Below, in pieces: positions 53,170-63,363 of a DNA stretch of 64,000 nt. The notes beneath the pieces were generated by a model, which was not told the DNA's origin, made no database searches, and saw only the letters and a list, made by a program, of their open reading frames with translations. Made by a program: the position numbers and the translations under genes. Every line of letters starts with the position of its first letter. The stretch's first letter is position 1. The stretch spans positions 23,988 through 87,987 of the forward strand of contig JAKPDL010000151.1 in the NCBI GenBank assembly GCA_029552825.1, in the 5' to 3' direction. This stretch comes from Bacteroidota bacterium (GTDB taxonomy: Bacteria > Bacteroidota > Bacteroidia > Bacteroidales > VadinHA17).

Positions 53170-55992
53170 ATGAAGAGGATTTTGATAATAGCCGAAGTAG
53201 TATTGTTATTGATTCTGTTAATTAATTTCTTCTATTACAGAAACCTGTACCGCAATCAGATAAGCTATATGATTGAGCTCCTCGACAGGCAGGTTAGAAT
53301 AGTTGGACTTGAGGTGGACAGTATAAATTATGCCTTTACAAGCGATCTCGGCCAAATAACTTTTACAAATGATGCTTATTATTTTTTTGACAGAACAAAA
53401 CCTGAAATTAAAAACAGAATAACAGAACAATTGAAGCTTTTTTACTCAAAGTATCGTGATTTTGTTGTCAAAATAAGGCTGTATGATGATAAACAGAATG
53501 AGTATACTTTATCCAAGGATGAAACTAAGAATGAATGGATTGAAGGAGAGTTTGTTTCACTTGATCAACGTCCGATAGAACTCAAGGAAAAACTTATTGA
53601 AAATAACGGTGAGTTTAATTATTACATGGTAATTTTTAAAGGCGGCAAAGCAAGCGGGAATATTGTTACAACTGTTGATTACAGGAAATATTTCGGAAAA
53701 CTTTTTTCAAAATATAACCTGAAAGACTATCAGTGGCAATGGGTATTGACAGAGAACGGGGAAGTTGTATTTGACAATAATGAAAATTTACCGGAATATA
53801 CAGAAATAGGGAAAATAACAGAAGGTTTGAAGGAAGGGATTGTTTCCAATTTGATACATTATGCAATAATCAATAACGAAAGGGTTGAGGTACTTTCTTC
53901 TTTTTACTCAACACAGCTTCTTGAAAGGGATCTGGGAGTTATTTTCTCAGCTCCTGCAGATTTCTTTCAGAAATACCTTATAAGGAATTCGGTATTTATT
54001 GTGACAGCTACAATTTTATTAATACAGTTAATCATTCTGGTTTTCTGGAGAGTGTTAAAGATTCAGGAAAACAAAATACAGGAGCTTCATGATTCAGAGA
54101 ATACCCTTAGAAGACTTATTGAGGAAATGCCTGTAGGTATAATTATTTATAACGACAAAAGGGAAATTTTAAAAGCAAATAAAGTGGCAGCAGAATATTA
54201 TTCTTACGAAAATGAAGCTGAAATGACGGGTAAAATATTCCCTGAAACAACTCTTAAAATTGATAATGCTTATTTTTCAAAATATCTTGGTAAATCATTT
54301 AATCCGGACCAGTTTCTTGTAATTAAAAAACCTTTTGGGGAATTAATTCTGTACCATACCAGCATACCGGTAGTTTATCAGAGGGAAAAAGCCTCCCTTG
54401 AGGTTCTTATAGACGTAACTATGCTGGAATCGGCAAGAAAACAAGAAGTTAAAGCAAATATTGCAAAAACAGAGTTTCTCGCAAGGATGAGTTATGAGAT
54501 AAGAACTCCTTTGAACGGAATAATCGGAATGTCGGACATCCTTAATAAGTATGATCTTTCACCGGAGGTGCGAGATATCGTCTATCTTTTACGAAGATCT
54601 ACTGAAGTTCTGCTAGGAATCGTAAATGATATACTCGATTTTTCTAAGATCGAATCCGGTAAAATGATACTTGAAGAGACAGCTTTCAATATCAGGGAAG
54701 AAGTTTATTACGCTATAGATCTTGCAAAGCCTCTTGCTAAAGAAAGAAATGTTACAATTCTTTGTGAAGTTGATGATAGCGTTCCTGAAACGGTAATTGG
54801 AGACCCTTACAGATTGAGGCAGATACTGGTTAACCTAATTAATCATTCGACAAGCAATACAGAAAACGGAGAGGTTCATGTTAGAATTCTGAAGAAATCA
54901 GAAAAAAGCGGAGTAATTACCATTGGTTTTGAAATACTGGATACCGGAAAAGCATTTGACAAGGCTGAGCTGAAAAAAATCTTTGGTGATATTGTTAATA
55001 TTGAGAGTATAGTTCCCGGGAATTACAATGAATCAATGTTTTCCACCCTTATTGCAAGGCAGCTGATTGAACTGATGGGAGGAACTCTTACTGCTGTTAG
55101 TCCCTCAGGTATTTCAGGAGATAATGGAACAAAAATAACATTTACCATTCAGGTGCATTCAAATGAGAGAATTAAAAAGGATATCGACACTTCAACAATC
55201 AAGAGCATTGACCAGATTAAAACTCTTGTAATTACCGGACCTTCAGGAAGAGATGAAGAACTTCTTTCAATTTTTCACAGGGCAGGCCTGCAGATTTCAG
55301 TTACTTCTTATACAAAAACCACATTAAACCAGATTCTTGTAAACTCAACAATCCCGAAAATAAAATATGATCTGATTATTATTACAGACGATGAAAATTT
55401 TGACGGCATTGAAGTAGCACAAATGCTCTGGGACAATAACCTCTCTTCAAGATACAGGGTATTTATGGTCAGTACCAACGACAGAAAGGGGAACTACCTT
55501 AAATGCTTGACTTTTGGTGTGGATTATTATCTGGTTAAACCTTTTGATGTACATGAATTTCAGAATGCTGTGAGTGAGGTTTTCCATATTGAACCTGTCG
55601 GATTGATGCTTCATGAGGGTGAAGAGGCCAAAAGTCTTAATATTCTGATAGTTGAGGACAATAAAATGAGTCAGAAAATTCTGGCAAAAATGATTGAAAG
55701 CCTCGGATATAAATGTGATGTTGCTGAAGAAGGTTATGAAGGATATCAGATGGCTTTCAGCAAAAAATATGATGTTATTTTCATGGATCTCTTCATGCCG
55801 GAAATGGATGGTTATGAATCAGCAAGAAGAATATTTGAAGCCCGACCTGAAGTGCTGATTGTTGCTGTAACAGCTGACAATATGCCTGAAACAAGGAAAA
55901 AGGCTGAAATGTACGGGATTAAAGAATTTATTACCAAACCAGTGAGATTAGATGACCTGAAAAGAATTATTCTTAAATATTTTATAAAATAA
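53170..55992 (+). CDS. Hybrid sensor protein: pseudo-histidine kinase with degenerate and intact receiver domains
   Basis: A 940-residue membrane sensor. Order: TM1 (4-22), periplasmic sensor (about 23-274), TM2 (275-297), PAS (about 310-420), DHp/ATPase domains (about 430-670), receiver 1 (about 683-798), receiver 2 (about 820-938). The H-box reads [13 protein letters not shown]: the phospho-accepting His is Tyr442 (codon TAT). The N-box Asn558 remains, but G1 reads DTGKAF (591-596) and the G2 glycine-rich lid is absent ([12 protein letters not shown] at 620-631). Receiver 1 lacks a clear acidic pocket and phospho-Asp. Receiver 2 is canonical (EDN, Asp873 in [18 protein letters not shown]). 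It therefore probably cannot autophosphorylate but may be phosphorylated by another kinase. No output domain or regulator gene is adjacent. Start supported by the GGAG site 4-7 bases upstream. Confidence 0.92.
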   Translation: MKRILIIAEVVLLLILLINFFYYRNLYRNQISYMIELLDRQVRIVGLEVDSINYAFTSDLGQITFTNDAYYFFDRTKPEIKNRITEQLKLFYSKYRDFVVKIRLYDDKQNEYTLSKDETKNEWIEGEFVSLDQRPIELKEKLIENNGEFNYYMVIFKGGKASGNIVTTVDYRKYFGKLFSKYNLKDYQWQWVLTENGEVVFDNNENLPEYTEIGKITEGLKEGIVSNLIHYAIINNERVEVLSSFYSTQLLERDLGVIFSAPADFFQKYLIRNSVFIVTATILLIQLIILVFWRVLKIQENKIQELHDSENTLRRLIEEMPVGIIIYNDKREILKANKVAAEYYSYENEAEMTGKIFPETTLKIDNAYFSKYLGKSFNPDQFLVIKKPFGELILYHTSIPVVYQREKASLEVLIDVTMLESARKQEVKANIAKTEFLARMSYEIRTPLNGIIGMSDILNKYDLSPEVRDIVYLLRRSTEVLLGIVNDILDFSKIESGKMILEETAFNIREEVYYAIDLAKPLAKERNVTILCEVDDSVPETVIGDPYRLRQILVNLINHSTSNTENGEVHVRILKKSEKSGVITIGFEILDTGKAFDKAELKKIFGDIVNIESIVPGNYNESMFSTLIARQLIELMGGTLTAVSPSGISGDNGTKITFTIQVHSNERIKKDIDTSTIKSIDQIKTLVITGPSGRDEELLSIFHRAGLQISVTSYTKTTLNQILVNSTIPKIKYDLIIITDDENFDGIEVAQMLWDNNLSSRYRVFMVSTNDRKGNYLKCLTFGVDYYLVKPFDVHEFQNAVSEVFHIEPVGLMLHEGEEAKSLNILIVEDNKMSQKILAKMIESLGYKCDVAEEGYEGYQMAFSKKYDVIFMDLFMPEMDGYESARRIFEARPEVLIVAVTADNMPETRKKAEMYGIKEFITKPVRLDDLKRIILKYFIK

Positions 55993-56013
55993 CGGATTGG
56001 TGCATAAATTTTA

Positions 56014-57264
56014 TTATTCTTTATCCCTTTCTTCCCATTTGTAGACTTTATCAGACCGTCTTAAATAATGATCTGTTTTAATGGAACAGAATGTACCCTT
56101 CAATGCTTTTTCAGTAATCATGTGTTCTGAATCACGAATTTCTTCTACCCGATATTCAAGGGTCCCTGTTGTTGGACCGATTATAAGAATTGTATCACCT
56201 ATCGACAAATCGCCGTTCTCAAGCTTAATCTCAGCAACTCCTATTTTGTTGTAATAGTTGGTGATTTTTCCGATATAAGTCTTTTTCATGGTTGCACTGG
56301 AACCATATTTGTTAGTCCACTCACCCATTTTACGTCCCAGGTAATAACCATCCCAGAATCCCCTGTTAAAAACAGTAGAAAGACGTTCTGTCCACTTTTT
56401 GATGTTTTCAGGAGTATATGTGCCCAGTTCAATGGCTCTTAGTGCTTCGTCATAGCATGATGTCACCGTTCTGACATATTCAGGAGAGCGTGCCCGGCCT
56501 TCAATCTTAAGTATTTCAGCACCGGCTTCTATTATCCTGTCAAGAAATCCTATTGTACAGAGGTCTTTTGCTGACATTATGTACTGATTGTCAATCTCCA
56601 GTTCAAATCCGGTTTCTTTATCAGTCACAATATAAGATCTTCTGCAAATCTGATTGCATAAGCCCCTGTTAGCAGACTTATTGTATTCATGCAGACTCAG
56701 ATAACATTTTCCTGATATAGCCATACATAAAGCACCATGTGCAAAAATTTCAATTCTAAAAGGTTTACCGGAGGGGCCACATATTTTTCTCTTCTTTATT
56801 TCATCTGATATTTTTTTGATCTGTTCGAGCGACAATTCTCTGGCCAATACTGCAACATCAGCCCATTGTGAATAGAACTTCAGAGTGTCGGTGTTGGTAA
56901 TATTAAGTTGTGTAGACAGGTGAACTTCCAATCCTTTTGAAAAGGCGTAATTGATAACTGATTGATCTGTGGCAATAATAGCTGATATCCCGCTTTTGGC
57001 TGCTGTATCAATAATTTTTTTCATTTTGTTAATTTCATCATCATATATCACAATATTAAGTGCGAGATAGCATTTAATGCCGTGTGATTTGCAGAATGAA
57101 ACAATTTCAGGCAGGTCTGATAATGAGAAATTCTCAGATGATGAGGCTCTCATATTGAACTGTTCTGCGCCGAAATATACAGAATCGGCATTCCCCTGAA
57201 CAGCTGCAGTAAGAGAAGCCCATGAACCGGCTGGAGCCGATATTTCAACTTGATGCCTTTTCAT
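56014..57264 (-). CDS. Peptidase U32 family protein (TrhP/RlhA-like)
   Basis: A 416-residue U32 protein. The family signature is EIFAHGALCMAISGKCYLS, followed by the cysteine pattern RGLCNQICRRSY. Despite the name, characterised members TrhP and RlhA hydroxylate tRNA U34 and 23S rRNA C2501; which role applies here cannot be settled by sequence alone. Cytosolic. It is the last gene of a minus-strand operon behind the histidine kinase (40-base gap). Confidence 0.9.
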   Translation of the reverse strand: MKRHQVEISAPAGSWASLTAAVQGNADSVYFGAEQFNMRASSSENFSLSDLPEIVSFCKSHGIKCYLALNIVIYDDEINKMKKIIDTAAKSGISAIIATDQSVINYAFSKGLEVHLSTQLNITNTDTLKFYSQWADVAVLARELSLEQIKKISDEIKKRKICGPSGKPFRIEIFAHGALCMAISGKCYLSLHEYNKSANRGLCNQICRRSYIVTDKETGFELEIDNQYIMSAKDLCTIGFLDRIIEAGAEILKIEGRARSPEYVRTVTSCYDEALRAIELGTYTPENIKKWTERLSTVFNRGFWDGYYLGRKMGEWTNKYGSSATMKKTYIGKITNYYNKIGVAEIKLENGDLSIGDTILIIGPTTGTLEYRVEEIRDSEHMITEKALKGTFCSIKTDHYLRRSDKVYKWEERDKE

Positions 57265-57304
57265 CCCCGTCTGGTTTTATCAAGTTATAATTATCAGGTA
57301 AAAT

Positions 57305-58459
57305 TCAGTTTTTTCTCAGCATTATACGGATGCAGGTTCCCAATCCGGGCTCAGAATATTTAACAAATATTTTTCCTTTATGATACTCTTCAATAATTCT
57401 TTTTGAAAGAGAGAGACCAAGGCCCCATCCTCTCTGTTTTGTTGTATAACCCGGACTGAATATTTTTTTATGAGCCGACCTTGGTATTCCTTTGCCGTTG
57501 TCCCTGATATCAATGATAACGTAGTTACGCATTTCGGTAACTGATATATTAATTGTTCCCTCACCATTTGTTGCATCAATTGCGTTTTTACACACATTTT
57601 CTATTACCCAGCTAATAAGGGGTGGATTAAATTTAACCACTATTTCAGCCAGAGGATCATATTCGTTAATAAAAACAGTTCTTGAAGAAGCCCTGGATCT
57701 CAAATAATCAATCGTTTGACGTAGTACCGGAATAATGTTTGTACTTATAAGTTCCGGACGTGAACCAATCTTTGAGAAACGTTCAGTTATTTTTTCAAGC
57801 CTGGCGATATCAGTTGCAATTTCCTCGGTGAAGGGTATTTCGGGATATTTGCTTCTGAGCATTTCAACCCACCCGGTAAGTGACGAAACAGGTGTACCAA
57901 GCTGATGAGCAGTTTCTTTTGACATGCCAACCCATACCTGGTTCTGTTCTGCTTTCCTTGAAGAATTGAATGCCAGATAAGAAACAAGTATAAACAGAAT
58001 TATAATACTGAGCTGAACAATGGGATAATATATCAGTTTTCTGAGAATAATACTGTCTTCATAATATACCTTGTTAATATGGCCATCGGGCAGGTATATT
58101 ATTACAGGTTCCGACTTTTCCTTTATTTTTTTAAGCCTTGTCTGAAGGAAGTTCGGAGCAGTAAGTTTCATGGGATCATAATTTCTTGCAGAAATTATTG
58201 AATCCTTCCCATCGGCAAGAATAACAGGTATTGTTGTGTTACCTTCAATAATTGAAGATAAAAATTCAAGTGTCTGTCCTGTATCAGCAGCAAAATTCAA
58301 CTGACGTATTGCTTCAGCCCATATTTCAATTTTTTTCCTTTCTTCTGATTTAAGATTTCTGACAAGTAAGTATGTATAACAGAATGAAAACATTCCTATC
58401 CCTACTGCAAGAAACAGTAAAATAAGTTTCCAGAGAGTCTTATGTGAATAAATGTTCAA
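57305..58459 (-). CDS. Orphan sensor histidine kinase, AHQLGTP H-box type
   Basis: A 384-residue membrane kinase. TM1 lies near 11-30, a periplasmic part follows to about 135, TM2 near 140-160. The H-box KETAHQLGTPVSSLTGW has the phospho-His in the Bacteroidota-typical HQLGTP form; the N-box ENVCKNAIDATN, G1 DNGKGIP and G2 GWGLGLSL are intact, so catalysis is expected. No response regulator is adjacent. The start is TTG; the codon is chosen because it precedes the first helix properly and no ATG is available. It lies 24 bases after the AsmA-like gene, so the two are co-transcribed. Confidence 0.92.
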   Translation of the reverse strand: MNIYSHKTLWKLILLFLAVGIGMFSFCYTYLLVRNLKSEERKKIEIWAEAIRQLNFAADTGQTLEFLSSIIEGNTTIPVILADGKDSIISARNYDPMKLTAPNFLQTRLKKIKEKSEPVIIYLPDGHINKVYYEDSIILRKLIYYPIVQLSIIILFILVSYLAFNSSRKAEQNQVWVGMSKETAHQLGTPVSSLTGWVEMLRSKYPEIPFTEEIATDIARLEKITERFSKIGSRPELISTNIIPVLRQTIDYLRSRASSRTVFINEYDPLAEIVVKFNPPLISWVIENVCKNAIDATNGEGTINISVTEMRNYVIIDIRDNGKGIPRSAHKKIFSPGYTTKQRGWGLGLSLSKRIIEEYHKGKIFVKYSEPGLGTCIRIMLRKN

Positions 58460-58483
58460 TTTACAGTGATTAAGTTATCTTTT

Positions 58484-61090
58484 TTATTTTTTTCTAAAAA
58501 TACGATTTAAAATATTATTTTTTTCCTGGTTGCCTGATGTATCCTTTTTAATTTCAACATTATTTGTCTCTTCCCATTCTATGTTAAATTTTGGCCGGGG
58601 TGCGGGCTCTGTTTTCATAGCAGTATCTTTTTTGAATAAACCGTGTTCTTCATTAAGAATTTTTATCAGATTACTTTTTTCATTATTAAGACTTTCCCTG
58701 ATTCTTACACCTGTAGCTTTTAAATCAGGTGAAACTTTGATGTTGTTTCCTTGACCGGTTATTTTCAGAAATACAGATGTACGCCCGAGCCCGTCATCTT
58801 CAACTGCACCAAAATCAGTTATTGTCTGGTTTTTTTTCATTTTTCCTGATAATAATTCGGAGAGATAAACTTTTACATGATATTCATATGTGTTGTCAAA
58901 ATTATGTCGGCCGCTTACAGTGAAATTAACAGCAGAAGAATTAATCTCCATCTGTGGTATAGCAAGATAGTTGTTTTTAATGTAGAAATTATTTTCCAAT
59001 CTGGAAAATGAAATGTTTTCAAGCTCATTTATATTTATAAATTTTGACAGAGCTTTTACCGGTTCAAAATTAGTAAGAGATCCGTTCTCAATCAAATAGT
59101 TGCCTTCAGCATTTACTGACCTGATATCAGGTTTCAACAGCGAGTCGTGTTGCATCATTATTTTTAACGTACCTGAAAGATTGCCCGAAAGATGTTCAGA
59201 ATGAATAAAGTCCTGCCCGAAGTTGTCAAACGAGCTGAAACACTTATTAATGTCGATATTTTCAATAAAAAAATTGCCCTGGGAAGCAAATGGTAAACCT
59301 GTTTTTTGACGGGACAGAACAAAAATGCCTGAAACTAATCCGTCAAGCGTTGTTGCAGAAAAATTGGTGAAATTGAGCAAACCAGGTTTATAATTTAAAG
59401 TCCCACTTATGTTAGCGGCAGTAAATTTTCTCCATTTGAAATTGTTTAAAACAAAAGAAATATCAGCCTCAATTCCTTCAGGCATTTTTAAGGCTCTTTT
59501 GATGTTACTTTTATCTGTAGAATTACTGGCAGAAAAGTTTATTACGTCAATGTTATCAGCTGTTATACTGGCATTGATTTTAATTATTTCTGGTTTTCCT
59601 GCCAGCCATGCTGGCAGATTACCAAATTCTCCTGTAATCTTAATACGCTGGTTATTATAGGAAAACACAAGGTCGTCGGTCCATAATGATGAAGCGATAA
59701 AAATGTTACCTGAGGCATCATTGAATGAAAATCTTTCATTTTTGTGATTTATTGAAAGGGATTTAAACTGAATATTTGCCTGTGGATTAAGATTGAAAAT
59801 ATCAGCCGCATTTAGCTTTTTGGTTTTTCTTGGCAATGGACCTTCAAGTTTCAGGTTTAATCGTGCAGACCCTTCTCCGGATATGAGCCATGGTATGCTT
59901 ACAAGTTTTTTTAAATCTTCTGGAACAATTTCTCCGGAAAAGTTAAGTTTGATAAAAGGATTTTTAAGATTTTCTGCAGAAAAGGAAATATAATATTCTG
60001 CATTTCCAATCATAAATGAACATTGCTGTATATTAAGTTTGCCTCTCGGGTAGTCAGAACCATCTCCACCTGTAAAATTTCCGGAAAAAGAAATATTTTC
60101 CACCAGTATATCTGTTTTTCTATTGTAAAGCTTTCCTTTATCAATTGAAAATGCCATTTGGGTGAATAAATTCTTTGTGCGGTTTAATGGACCTGATAAA
60201 ATGCAGCTGGCGTTCAGTAATCCACCTGCAGTAAAATCAGTATATTTTTCAATAAGCTTCTGTGGGAGGTATTTCTTTGCTTTTGAAAGGTCAATGTTTT
60301 GTCCCTCAATTTTCAGTAAAAGTTCATTTTCTGGTTTTATATAACCTGTTAGCCTGAGAGAAAGGCCCTCAAATTTTAGAATACTGTTTTGAAAAGTTAA
60401 TTGTTCATCTGATTTTCTCAGACTAATGTCTGCATATACCTGAATGTCAGGTTTTATATTTAATGAACCAATATTGAATTGATTAACAAGAATTCCTGAT
60501 GTGCATGAAAAGTCGAGATTTTTTCCACCAATTCTGCTTCGTAATTTTCCATTATTTATAACACCGGAAATTGAAATGTCGGTGGCCTTGTTTAAATAAG
60601 TTGCTTTAAGATTGCGTATTACAATTTTATCAAGGTCAATTTCATTATCATAGTTCCCTTTATTTGAATCTGATATTTTAAAATTAATTCCTCCAATGCT
60701 GTCGGTAATAAGAAAAAGTTCTCCGTCGCTTATTGTTATGCTTTCAATAGAATATTTTTTTTTGAGTATATCGGTAATTTTAAATTCAAGTGATGCAGTA
60801 CCAGCCCTTAGCAGAGTGTCAGTATTAATTCCTGTCCATTGAGTCCTGTCGAATGATTCGGAAGAAAAAACGGTAAGGTTCAGTAGTTCAAATGAAGCTT
60901 TTGGGAAACGTTTTATCAGAGAAAGTCTGTATTTTTCGAACTCGAATTTTGTTGACAGATTCCTGTTGATTGAATCAATCACGGCAACTACTGCCTGGTT
61001 CTGGAAAACAAATGCGGTTACTATCATTGCAGTCAGAGTAATAATTATTCCTGCTACAATCCATGCAAATATTTTCACAACCAGCTTCAT
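58484..61090 (-). CDS. AsmA-like envelope protein
   Basis: An 868-residue protein with one N-terminal membrane helix (about 6-29) and a long beta-rich body with AsmA-type segments at each end: near 42-65 SINRNLSTKFEFEKYRLSL and, near the C terminus, NNIKVSPDLKATGVRI. AsmA-like proteins are thought to form lipid-transfer bridges between inner and outer membranes (as TamB, YhdP), influencing outer-membrane lipid balance. The final 60 residues are charged and low in complexity (EWEETNNVEIKKDTSGNQ...). First gene of the operon with the kinase and U32 genes. Confidence 0.83.
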   Translation of the reverse strand: MKLVVKIFAWIVAGIIITLTAMIVTAFVFQNQAVVAVIDSINRNLSTKFEFEKYRLSLIKRFPKASFELLNLTVFSSESFDRTQWTGINTDTLLRAGTASLEFKITDILKKKYSIESITISDGELFLITDSIGGINFKISDSNKGNYDNEIDLDKIVIRNLKATYLNKATDISISGVINNGKLRSRIGGKNLDFSCTSGILVNQFNIGSLNIKPDIQVYADISLRKSDEQLTFQNSILKFEGLSLRLTGYIKPENELLLKIEGQNIDLSKAKKYLPQKLIEKYTDFTAGGLLNASCILSGPLNRTKNLFTQMAFSIDKGKLYNRKTDILVENISFSGNFTGGDGSDYPRGKLNIQQCSFMIGNAEYYISFSAENLKNPFIKLNFSGEIVPEDLKKLVSIPWLISGEGSARLNLKLEGPLPRKTKKLNAADIFNLNPQANIQFKSLSINHKNERFSFNDASGNIFIASSLWTDDLVFSYNNQRIKITGEFGNLPAWLAGKPEIIKINASITADNIDVINFSASNSTDKSNIKRALKMPEGIEADISFVLNNFKWRKFTAANISGTLNYKPGLLNFTNFSATTLDGLVSGIFVLSRQKTGLPFASQGNFFIENIDINKCFSSFDNFGQDFIHSEHLSGNLSGTLKIMMQHDSLLKPDIRSVNAEGNYLIENGSLTNFEPVKALSKFININELENISFSRLENNFYIKNNYLAIPQMEINSSAVNFTVSGRHNFDNTYEYHVKVYLSELLSGKMKKNQTITDFGAVEDDGLGRTSVFLKITGQGNNIKVSPDLKATGVRIRESLNNEKSNLIKILNEEHGLFKKDTAMKTEPAPRPKFNIEWEETNNVEIKKDTSGNQEKNNILNRIFRKK

Positions 61091-61139
61091 TTGGAAACTA
61101 TTTTAACTGACAGTAGTTTACTTTATTGTTAAATCAAGA

Positions 61140-61856
61140 TTATATGTTCTTTTGAAGGAGAAATGAGAGGTCATCATTATTGCCTGCTTCAAAAGGTTCT
61201 GCATTTTTAATGAATATTCGAGCGCTTTTGGGTCCTATAAGTTTGACATTTTTGCCTTCAATCAGCAGCATTGTGCCTTCTCTCAGGCCAGCCACATAAA
61301 TTCCCGGATTTAATTCTATAAACTCCCGTATTCTTTGTTCGCGGGTTTCACCGGCAAAACCTTCGGGATTAACGTCGAGGTAGTGAGGATTAATCTGAAA
61401 TGGAATAAGGCAGAATGCTTCAAAAGAATCCGGTTCAGTAATCGGCATATCATTGGTTGTTCGGATTGTCGGACATGCGACATTGGCACCAGCACTCCAT
61501 CCAATATATGGAGTCCCTGAGAATACTTTCTCCCTTACCGGTTCAATTAGTTTGTTCTCCCTTATCATTTTCAGAAGTTTCCAGGTATTTCCACCTCCTA
61601 TGGCAATTACTTCAGCTTTTTTTATTGCAGCAACTGGATCAGTGAAATGATGTATTGATTTGATTTGGTAACCTCCTTCAATGAACTTCTGACTCACCTT
61701 TTTTTCATATTCATCGTATGAGAAAGTAACAGCTGCATAAGGTATAAACAGAATTTCTGCTTGTTTGCTGCCAAGAAAACTTTTTATATGGGGAAATGCA
61801 TGTTCAAGATAACCCTCCCCTGCATTGGTTGAATTGCTTATGAGTAACAGTTTCAT
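61140..61856 (-). CDS. pepE: Peptidase E (aspartyl dipeptidase, S51 family)
   Basis: A 238-residue serine peptidase of the S51 family that releases N-terminal Asp from dipeptides. The motif VIAIGGGNTWKLLK and the nucleophile elbow YIGWSAGAN with active Ser are clear; the HYLDV segment follows. The ATG at 61856 matches the family N terminus MKLLLISNSTNAGEGYL and is 25 bases after the probable -7 element; an earlier start at 61883 would sit on that element. Confidence 0.93.
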   Translation of the reverse strand: MKLLLISNSTNAGEGYLEHAFPHIKSFLGSKQAEILFIPYAAVTFSYDEYEKKVSQKFIEGGYQIKSIHHFTDPVAAIKKAEVIAIGGGNTWKLLKMIRENKLIEPVREKVFSGTPYIGWSAGANVACPTIRTTNDMPITEPDSFEAFCLIPFQINPHYLDVNPEGFAGETREQRIREFIELNPGIYVAGLREGTMLLIEGKNVKLIGPKSARIFIKNAEPFEAGNNDDLSFLLQKNI

Positions 61857-61880
61857 TAGATTACAAATGAATATATGACG

Positions 61881-61888
61881 CAAAGATA
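61881..61888 (-). promoter_or_regulatory. Probable -7 promoter element for pepE
   Basis: Reads TATCTTTG on the minus strand (TAnnTTTG), 25 bases ahead of the pepE ATG at 61856; predicted leader about 19 bases. It lies in the 111-base divergent gap with the GH144-like gene. Confidence 0.42.
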
Positions 61889-61967
61889 ATCATTCTTGCT
61901 GCTGAATTTTGAGATGTTGTTCTATTATCAGATTATTTTAGTAAATTGGATAAAATTTCAATAAACA

Positions 61968-63338
61968 ATGGAGTTAAAATACAGTGCCCATATTTACATT
62001 GTCTCATTACTTTTGTTATTATGTCTTTCCTGTAATTTATTCAGAAAGCCTGATAATATAATCGTTTCGGATAAGTTTAAAGAAATTTCAGATGATTCAC
62101 TTCTTTCACTTGTTCAGTATCAGACCATATTGTATTTTACTGAAGGAGCCGAACCTACATCGGGCATGGCAAGGGAAAGGATACATATGGATGGCATTTA
62201 TCCGGAAAATGACATGAATGTAGTTACCACAGGTGGTTCCGGATTTGGTATAATGGCAATAATTGCAGGTATGGAAAGAGGTTTTATCCCAAGAAACAGG
62301 GGTATAAATCAATTGAAGAAAATAGTTGATTTTCTTAAGAAGGCTGACAGGTTTCACGGAGCATTTCCTCACTGGTTATATGGAGAGACGGGAAAAGTGA
62401 AACCTTTCTCAGAGAAAGATAATGGAGCTGATATTGTTGAAACAGCATATCTGATGCAGGGTCTGCTGGCTGCGCGGCAATATCTTAGTAATGGGAATGC
62501 TGAAGAGCAGGAACTTGCTGCAACAATGGATACACTGTGGAGGGAAGTTGAATGGGACTGGTTTACAAAAGGAGGAGAGAATGTGATTTATTGGCACTGG
62601 TCACCTGAATTTCAATGGGAAATGAATCATCAGGTTCGCGGATACAACGAGTGTCTTATACTTTATATTCTGGCTGCATCATCGCCAACACATCCTGTTC
62701 AGGCGAGTGTTTACCATGAGGGATGGGCAAGGGGAGGCGCAATAAATACTGTTTCAGGCCATTATGGGTATAGTTTAAGTTTAAGGCATAATGGTGCAGA
62801 AGAATATGGCGGACCTCTTTTCTGGGCACATTATTCCTATCTGGGGCTGGATCCAAGGAATTTAAAAGACAGGTATGCTAATTACTGGCAGGAAAATGTG
62901 AATCATACGCTTATTAACTGGAAGTGGTGTACGGAGAATCCAGGAAAACATGTCGGTTATAGCGAAGCTTGCTGGGGACTGACCGCTAGCTATTCCCCGT
63001 CTGGGTACTTTGCACACAGACCTGGAGATAAAACTGATCTGGGAGTTATTTCTCCTACCGCAGCATTATCTTCAATTCCATATACCCCCGATAAATCAAT
63101 AGCAGCTCTAAGATATTTTTACTATAACCTTGGAACCAGAATCTGGGGCAAGTATGGTTTTTACGATGCCTTTTCATTGGAAAAAGAATGGTTCCCTCAA
63201 CGTTATCTGGCAATAGACCAGGGGCCTGTACCTGTAATGATTGAAAATTACAGATCGGGTTTATTATGGTCTTTATTCATGAGTTGTCCTGAAATTATAA
63301 CCGGACTCAATAAACTTGATTTCGAGACCGGTTATTGA
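61968..63338 (+). CDS. GH144-like glycoamylase-domain lipoprotein (possible beta-1,2-glucanase)
   Basis: A 456-residue lipoprotein (LSC lipobox, Cys22) with the Glycoamylase domain. Its closest characterised relative known to me is Chitinophaga pinensis endo-beta-1,2-glucanase (GH144). The (alpha/alpha)6 fold shows as repeated helical hairpins with blocks YWHWSPEFQW, GYNECLILYILAASSPTHP, SYSPSG and RYLAIDQGPVPVMIENY; the ends carry acidic residues such as Glu in SEACWGLTA. An exported beta-1,2-glucan-active enzyme is a reasonable guess, but substrates vary within the family. Neighbouring genes give no polysaccharide-utilisation context (no SusC/SusD). Confidence 0.86.
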   Translation: MELKYSAHIYIVSLLLLLCLSCNLFRKPDNIIVSDKFKEISDDSLLSLVQYQTILYFTEGAEPTSGMARERIHMDGIYPENDMNVVTTGGSGFGIMAIIAGMERGFIPRNRGINQLKKIVDFLKKADRFHGAFPHWLYGETGKVKPFSEKDNGADIVETAYLMQGLLAARQYLSNGNAEEQELAATMDTLWREVEWDWFTKGGENVIYWHWSPEFQWEMNHQVRGYNECLILYILAASSPTHPVQASVYHEGWARGGAINTVSGHYGYSLSLRHNGAEEYGGPLFWAHYSYLGLDPRNLKDRYANYWQENVNHTLINWKWCTENPGKHVGYSEACWGLTASYSPSGYFAHRPGDKTDLGVISPTAALSSIPYTPDKSIAALRYFYYNLGTRIWGKYGFYDAFSLEKEWFPQRYLAIDQGPVPVMIENYRSGLLWSLFMSCPEIITGLNKLDFETGY

Positions 63339-63363
63339 AACTATATGGTCATAATCAGTTGAT

